A stretch of DNA of 64,000 bases from an uncultured Bacteroidales bacterium. Lineage in GTDB: Bacteria; Bacteroidota; Bacteroidia; Bacteroidales; UBA932. Location: positions 1 to 64,000 of the forward strand of contig CALVAC010000008.1 of assembly GCA_944325435.1 (NCBI GenBank), written 5' to 3'. Shown here one piece after another: positions 61,712 to 64,000 of this stretch. The notes beneath the pieces are model-generated. The model searched no databases. It was not told the origin of the DNA and saw only the letters and a list, made by a program, of their open reading frames with translations. Each line of letters opens with the position of its first letter. The first letter of the stretch is position 1. The position numbers and the translations under genes were made by a program.

Positions 61712-63085
61712 TTATCTCCTTATTCCGAATCCTCGTTTTTCTGTCTTTTTCTCCAGTACGAACTCTACAGGGATTGTCATGGATGTCCTGACCTTCTCTC
61801 CATTGACCCTTCCAGGACGCCATTTAGGCGAAGCGTTCACTACCCTCAATGCCTCCTCATCAAGCCTCGGGTCCACGCTTCTTATGACCCTGGCATCCGT
61901 GACCCTGCCATCTTTCTCTATGATGAAATCCACGACCACACGCCCCTGCACTCCTTCCTCAACGGCTGTCTGAGGATATCTCAGATACTGGTAGACCCAC
62001 CTGTAGAGGAACTGTGAGATATCAGTGCTGTTAAGAAACATAGGCTTGACATCGCAGTCATTGTACGACACGACATCATCATACGACGGGCCTCGCGGCA
62101 CCAGTTCCTCCGGTCTGAACGATATCCTGTCATCAGTGTTGGCAAGGCGTACCGTAAGATTGTAGATATACTCGAGAGCCTTCTCCATCATTCCGTAATC
62201 GATTATGGAACCGGTATCCTTCGATGTATTGTGCTCCGGATACCTGCCAGAAGTCATAAACACTGACGGAATCTCCTTCGCATAGAATGCCCGATGATCG
62301 GATGGATATGGCTCCTCCGCTACAATTTCCGGCATTATCGGCTGCAGGTCCCTGCCAAGTTCATTTATCAGGTCATTTAGGTCGGCATTGGACGCCGTAT
62401 AGGCATAGAACCCATTGTCTGCCGTACCCAGCATATCCAGATTGACCATAGCATCTATCCTGTCGATATCATCCGCGAATGTCCTGTTGAGGAAATACCA
62501 TGCACCGGAATATGTCATCGTAGATGCACCGAAACCCACAAAAATTACAGAACGCCTGAGCAGCAGGGAATTGGTCTGAAGCATCCGCGCCAGCTCAATC
62601 ATCACCGCAAGCCCTGAAGCATTGCCGTTGGCCCCATAATAAATCTGCTCCACGGCCTTCCCATCCACTGTCATCGGGTTGACTCCCAAGTTGTCGAGTC
62701 TCGCTCCGACCACTATATACCTGTCCTTCAAATCCTTGTCACATCCCTGGACAAAACCTGCCACATTTCTTGATGTGAGGGTGTCGCCATCCGGGCGGGC
62801 AATCCCGAACACTTCTCCATCAGGAGGACACAGCATCTCCACCCCGTATCCTTTCAGCCTGGAATAGAGATATGAAGCCGCTTCCTTCTCTCCATCCGAG
62901 CCGGGAGCACGCCCCTCCAGCAAGGCGGAAGAGAGAAAGCCGACATCTTCCTTGAAAGACTTGACTGTCTCGCTGTCATAGAGAGATGAGTATGCAGCAT
63001 CCGTCCTGTACTGGGCAGAGACAGACTGGCACAAGAGAGCCAGAATTGCCACGACAAGAAATGTCTTGGATATTCCCGTACGCAT
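61712..63085 (-). CDS. M28-like pseudo-peptidase fused to a TonB C-terminal domain
   Basis: 457 residues from [25 protein letters not shown], a signal peptide. Residues ~40-330 have the M28 aminopeptidase fold, but ligands look lost: the usual HxD is Arg129-Leu-Asp131 (GARLDNLG), GADDNASG is GANGNASG (151-158), and the catalytic Glu pair is replaced by GAST (186-189). NLDMLG (Asp217) and SDH (262-264) remain. Residues ~355-450 form a TonB-C/energy-transducer domain ([24 protein letters not shown]). It is probably a binding or scaffold protein of the periplasm. Operon with the SPOR gene and leuS. Confidence 0.75.
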   Translation of the reverse strand: MRTGISKTFLVVAILALLCQSVSAQYRTDAAYSSLYDSETVKSFKEDVGFLSSALLEGRAPGSDGEKEAASYLYSRLKGYGVEMLCPPDGEVFGIARPDGDTLTSRNVAGFVQGCDKDLKDRYIVVGARLDNLGVNPMTVDGKAVEQIYYGANGNASGLAVMIELARMLQTNSLLLRRSVIFVGFGASTMTYSGAWYFLNRTFADDIDRIDAMVNLDMLGTADNGFYAYTASNADLNDLINELGRDLQPIMPEIVAEEPYPSDHRAFYAKEIPSVFMTSGRYPEHNTSKDTGSIIDYGMMEKALEYIYNLTVRLANTDDRISFRPEELVPRGPSYDDVVSYNDCDVKPMFLNSTDISQFLYRWVYQYLRYPQTAVEEGVQGRVVVDFIIEKDGRVTDARVIRSVDPRLDEEALRVVNASPKWRPGRVNGEKVRTSMTIPVEFVLEKKTEKRGFGIRR

Positions 63086-63087
63086 AT

Positions 63088-63585
63088 CTACCTGTTCATC
63101 AATATCCACACATCGGATGGGGTGAATTTCTCGCGCTTGACGCTTTTCAGGGACAGGAAAGCATCCTCTATCCTGTCCGCCGGACTTACGCCGACAGCCG
63201 TATAAGTACCGAACTGTATCTTGACCGGCACATAGCCGGCATCTGACGCCGTCTTCAGCATGGATTCCGCATTGGCCGCATTACGGAAAGAACCGACTAT
63301 GATATAGTACCTGTGGTCAAGTGCCGTGGTGTACAGATCACCTATCTCGGAAAGCGAAAGCACATCTGTCTCCATCCTCCTGATGGAATCCACTATGGCG
63401 AGGGAATCCGTCTGGGTCTGCTGCCTCTGCTTGAGAGCCTCTATCATCGCATCCTTCTTCACTATCTCGTTTCTGCGGGCCTCCAGTTCATCCGAAGTGG
63501 GCCTGCCGGCTATCTTCCGGAACATGTCACAGCTGCTGCAGACCAGAAGCACGGATACCAGTGCCAAAACTACATTTGTCTTCAT
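63088..63585 (-). CDS. SPOR-domain lipoprotein
   Basis: 165 residues from MKTNVVLALVSVLLVCSSC, lipoprotein. A short coiled coil (RRNEIVKKDAMIEALKQRQQ) precedes a SPOR-like domain (YYIIVGSFRNAANAESMLKTASDAGYVPVKI). SPOR domains bind denuded peptidoglycan at division sites. It is the first gene of the operon leading to leuS. Confidence 0.82.
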   Translation of the reverse strand: MKTNVVLALVSVLLVCSSCDMFRKIAGRPTSDELEARRNEIVKKDAMIEALKQRQQTQTDSLAIVDSIRRMETDVLSLSEIGDLYTTALDHRYYIIVGSFRNAANAESMLKTASDAGYVPVKIQFGTYTAVGVSPADRIEDAFLSLKSVKREKFTPSDVWILMNR

Positions 63586-63608
63586 TCTCTTATAATTTGC
63601 GTATCGTG

Positions 63609-63639
63609 CAAATTTAACCATTTAATGGACTGCTACAAA
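63609..63639 (-). promoter_or_regulatory. Promoter of the SPOR-M28-leuS-yitT operon
   Basis: Minus strand TTTG (63639-63636), a 19-bp spacer, and TAAATTTG (63616-63609). The leader to the ATG at 63585 is ~20 bases. Confidence 0.7.
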
Positions 63640-63665
63640 ATAAAAGTGATATATTTGTATCCGAT

Positions 63666-64000
63666 ATGTCAAGGCTTATGAAAAAGACGATTGCCATCCT
63701 GGTGTCAGCCCTGCCAGGATACCTCATGCCATGCCACGGGGAGACAGTCACGGATGGGCAGCTGGAAAAGCTGCACTGTCTCACGGAACCGCATACAGCT
63801 GTGGTACCGGAAGATACGCTGAGAATCTGTATGATAGGGGATGTGATGCTCCATAGCGCACAGATAGAGAACTGCCATGCAAGATATGCCGCTGCCCACC
63901 GTGAGGCAGCCCCCGGAGAAAACAGCCATTACGACTTCTCTCCGTATTTCAGGGAAATAATGTACCTGCTGGAAGGGGCGGACATCAGCATCGCCAACAT
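63666..64000 (+). CDS. CapA/PgsA-family capsule-synthesis-type protein, partial
   Basis: Open to the window edge; the 3' end is missing. ATG at 63666 or, more likely for signal quality, 63678 (MKKTIAILVSALPGYL). The metallophosphoesterase-like start of CapA is clear: LRICMIGDVMLHSAQIENC, then YDFSPYFREIMYLLEGADISIAN. Family members take part in poly-gamma-glutamate or capsule processes. A TATATTTG box ends at 63657, very close to the first ATG. Confidence 0.8.
   Translation, partial: MSRLMKKTIAILVSALPGYLMPCHGETVTDGQLEKLHCLTEPHTAVVPEDTLRICMIGDVMLHSAQIENCHARYAAAHREAAPGENSHYDFSPYFREIMYLLEGADISIAN

Overview
The window reads as a chromosome segment of a gut-type Bacteroidales (phylum Bacteroidota). 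The evidence is a SusC/SusD polysaccharide utilization locus (PUL), a hybrid two-component regulator, BACON and DUF1735 lipoproteins, a Bacteroides-style tyrosine integrase, and promoters of the TTTG / TAnnTTTG type. The genus cannot be fixed from sequence alone; the core is of mixed GC, and the 22.8-37.3 kb stretch is visibly richer in AT.

Layout. (1) 1-874: non-coding, packed with short repeats, including three ~70-bp units with palindromic ends. (2) 875-22491, all on the minus strand: one long PUL in the order susC, susD, two paralogous surface lipoproteins, a secreted endonuclease/exonuclease/phosphatase protein, a hybrid two-component sensor, a GH127-like enzyme, three GH43 enzymes and a GH65 enzyme. 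The enzyme set suggests an arabinose-containing plant glycan, but the substrate is not proven. (3) 22.8-24.85 kb: two tiny membrane-peptide ORFs, then a tripartite hipB-hipS-hipT kinase toxin-antitoxin operon with two palindromic operators. (4) 25.27-37.45 kb: an integrative island in a tRNA-Gly gene. It has a 73-bp direct repeat at both ends, an integrase beside the intact tRNA, paired arm-type repeats at both ends, and a third partial tRNA copy hinting at layered insertions. Cargo: a HEPN protein, a five-BACON plus L-domain-repeat lipoprotein operon, several orphan small proteins, a MntA/HepT toxin-antitoxin pair, and a helicase-like gene broken by two in-frame TGA codons. (5) 37.6-46.1 kb: a GIN-domain lipoprotein, an AraC regulator, and an RND efflux operon (adaptor, pump, outer-membrane factor, AraC regulator). 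(6) 46.35-55.05 kb: hexuronate catabolism (LacI-type regulator, uxaC, uxaB, uxaA, kduI, kduD, DUF4861 lipoprotein). A shared TTCCGT-N8-ACGGAA palindrome lies at the uxaB and kduI promoters. (7) 55.07-63.6 kb: housekeeping genes (ettA, membrane AraC regulator, a YitT-type protein, leuS, an apparently inactive M28 peptidase fused to a TonB C-terminal domain, and a SPOR protein). (8) The window ends inside a CapA-family gene.

How the parts fit: the PUL would release pentose sugars, and perhaps other sugars, at the cell surface under the control of its own hybrid sensor. The uxa/kdu cluster would turn hexuronates and unsaturated uronates, the typical products of pectin or glucuronan breakdown, into 2-keto-3-deoxygluconate. 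The AT-rich middle is accessory DNA carrying three RNA- or kinase-type toxin systems and orphan surface proteins.
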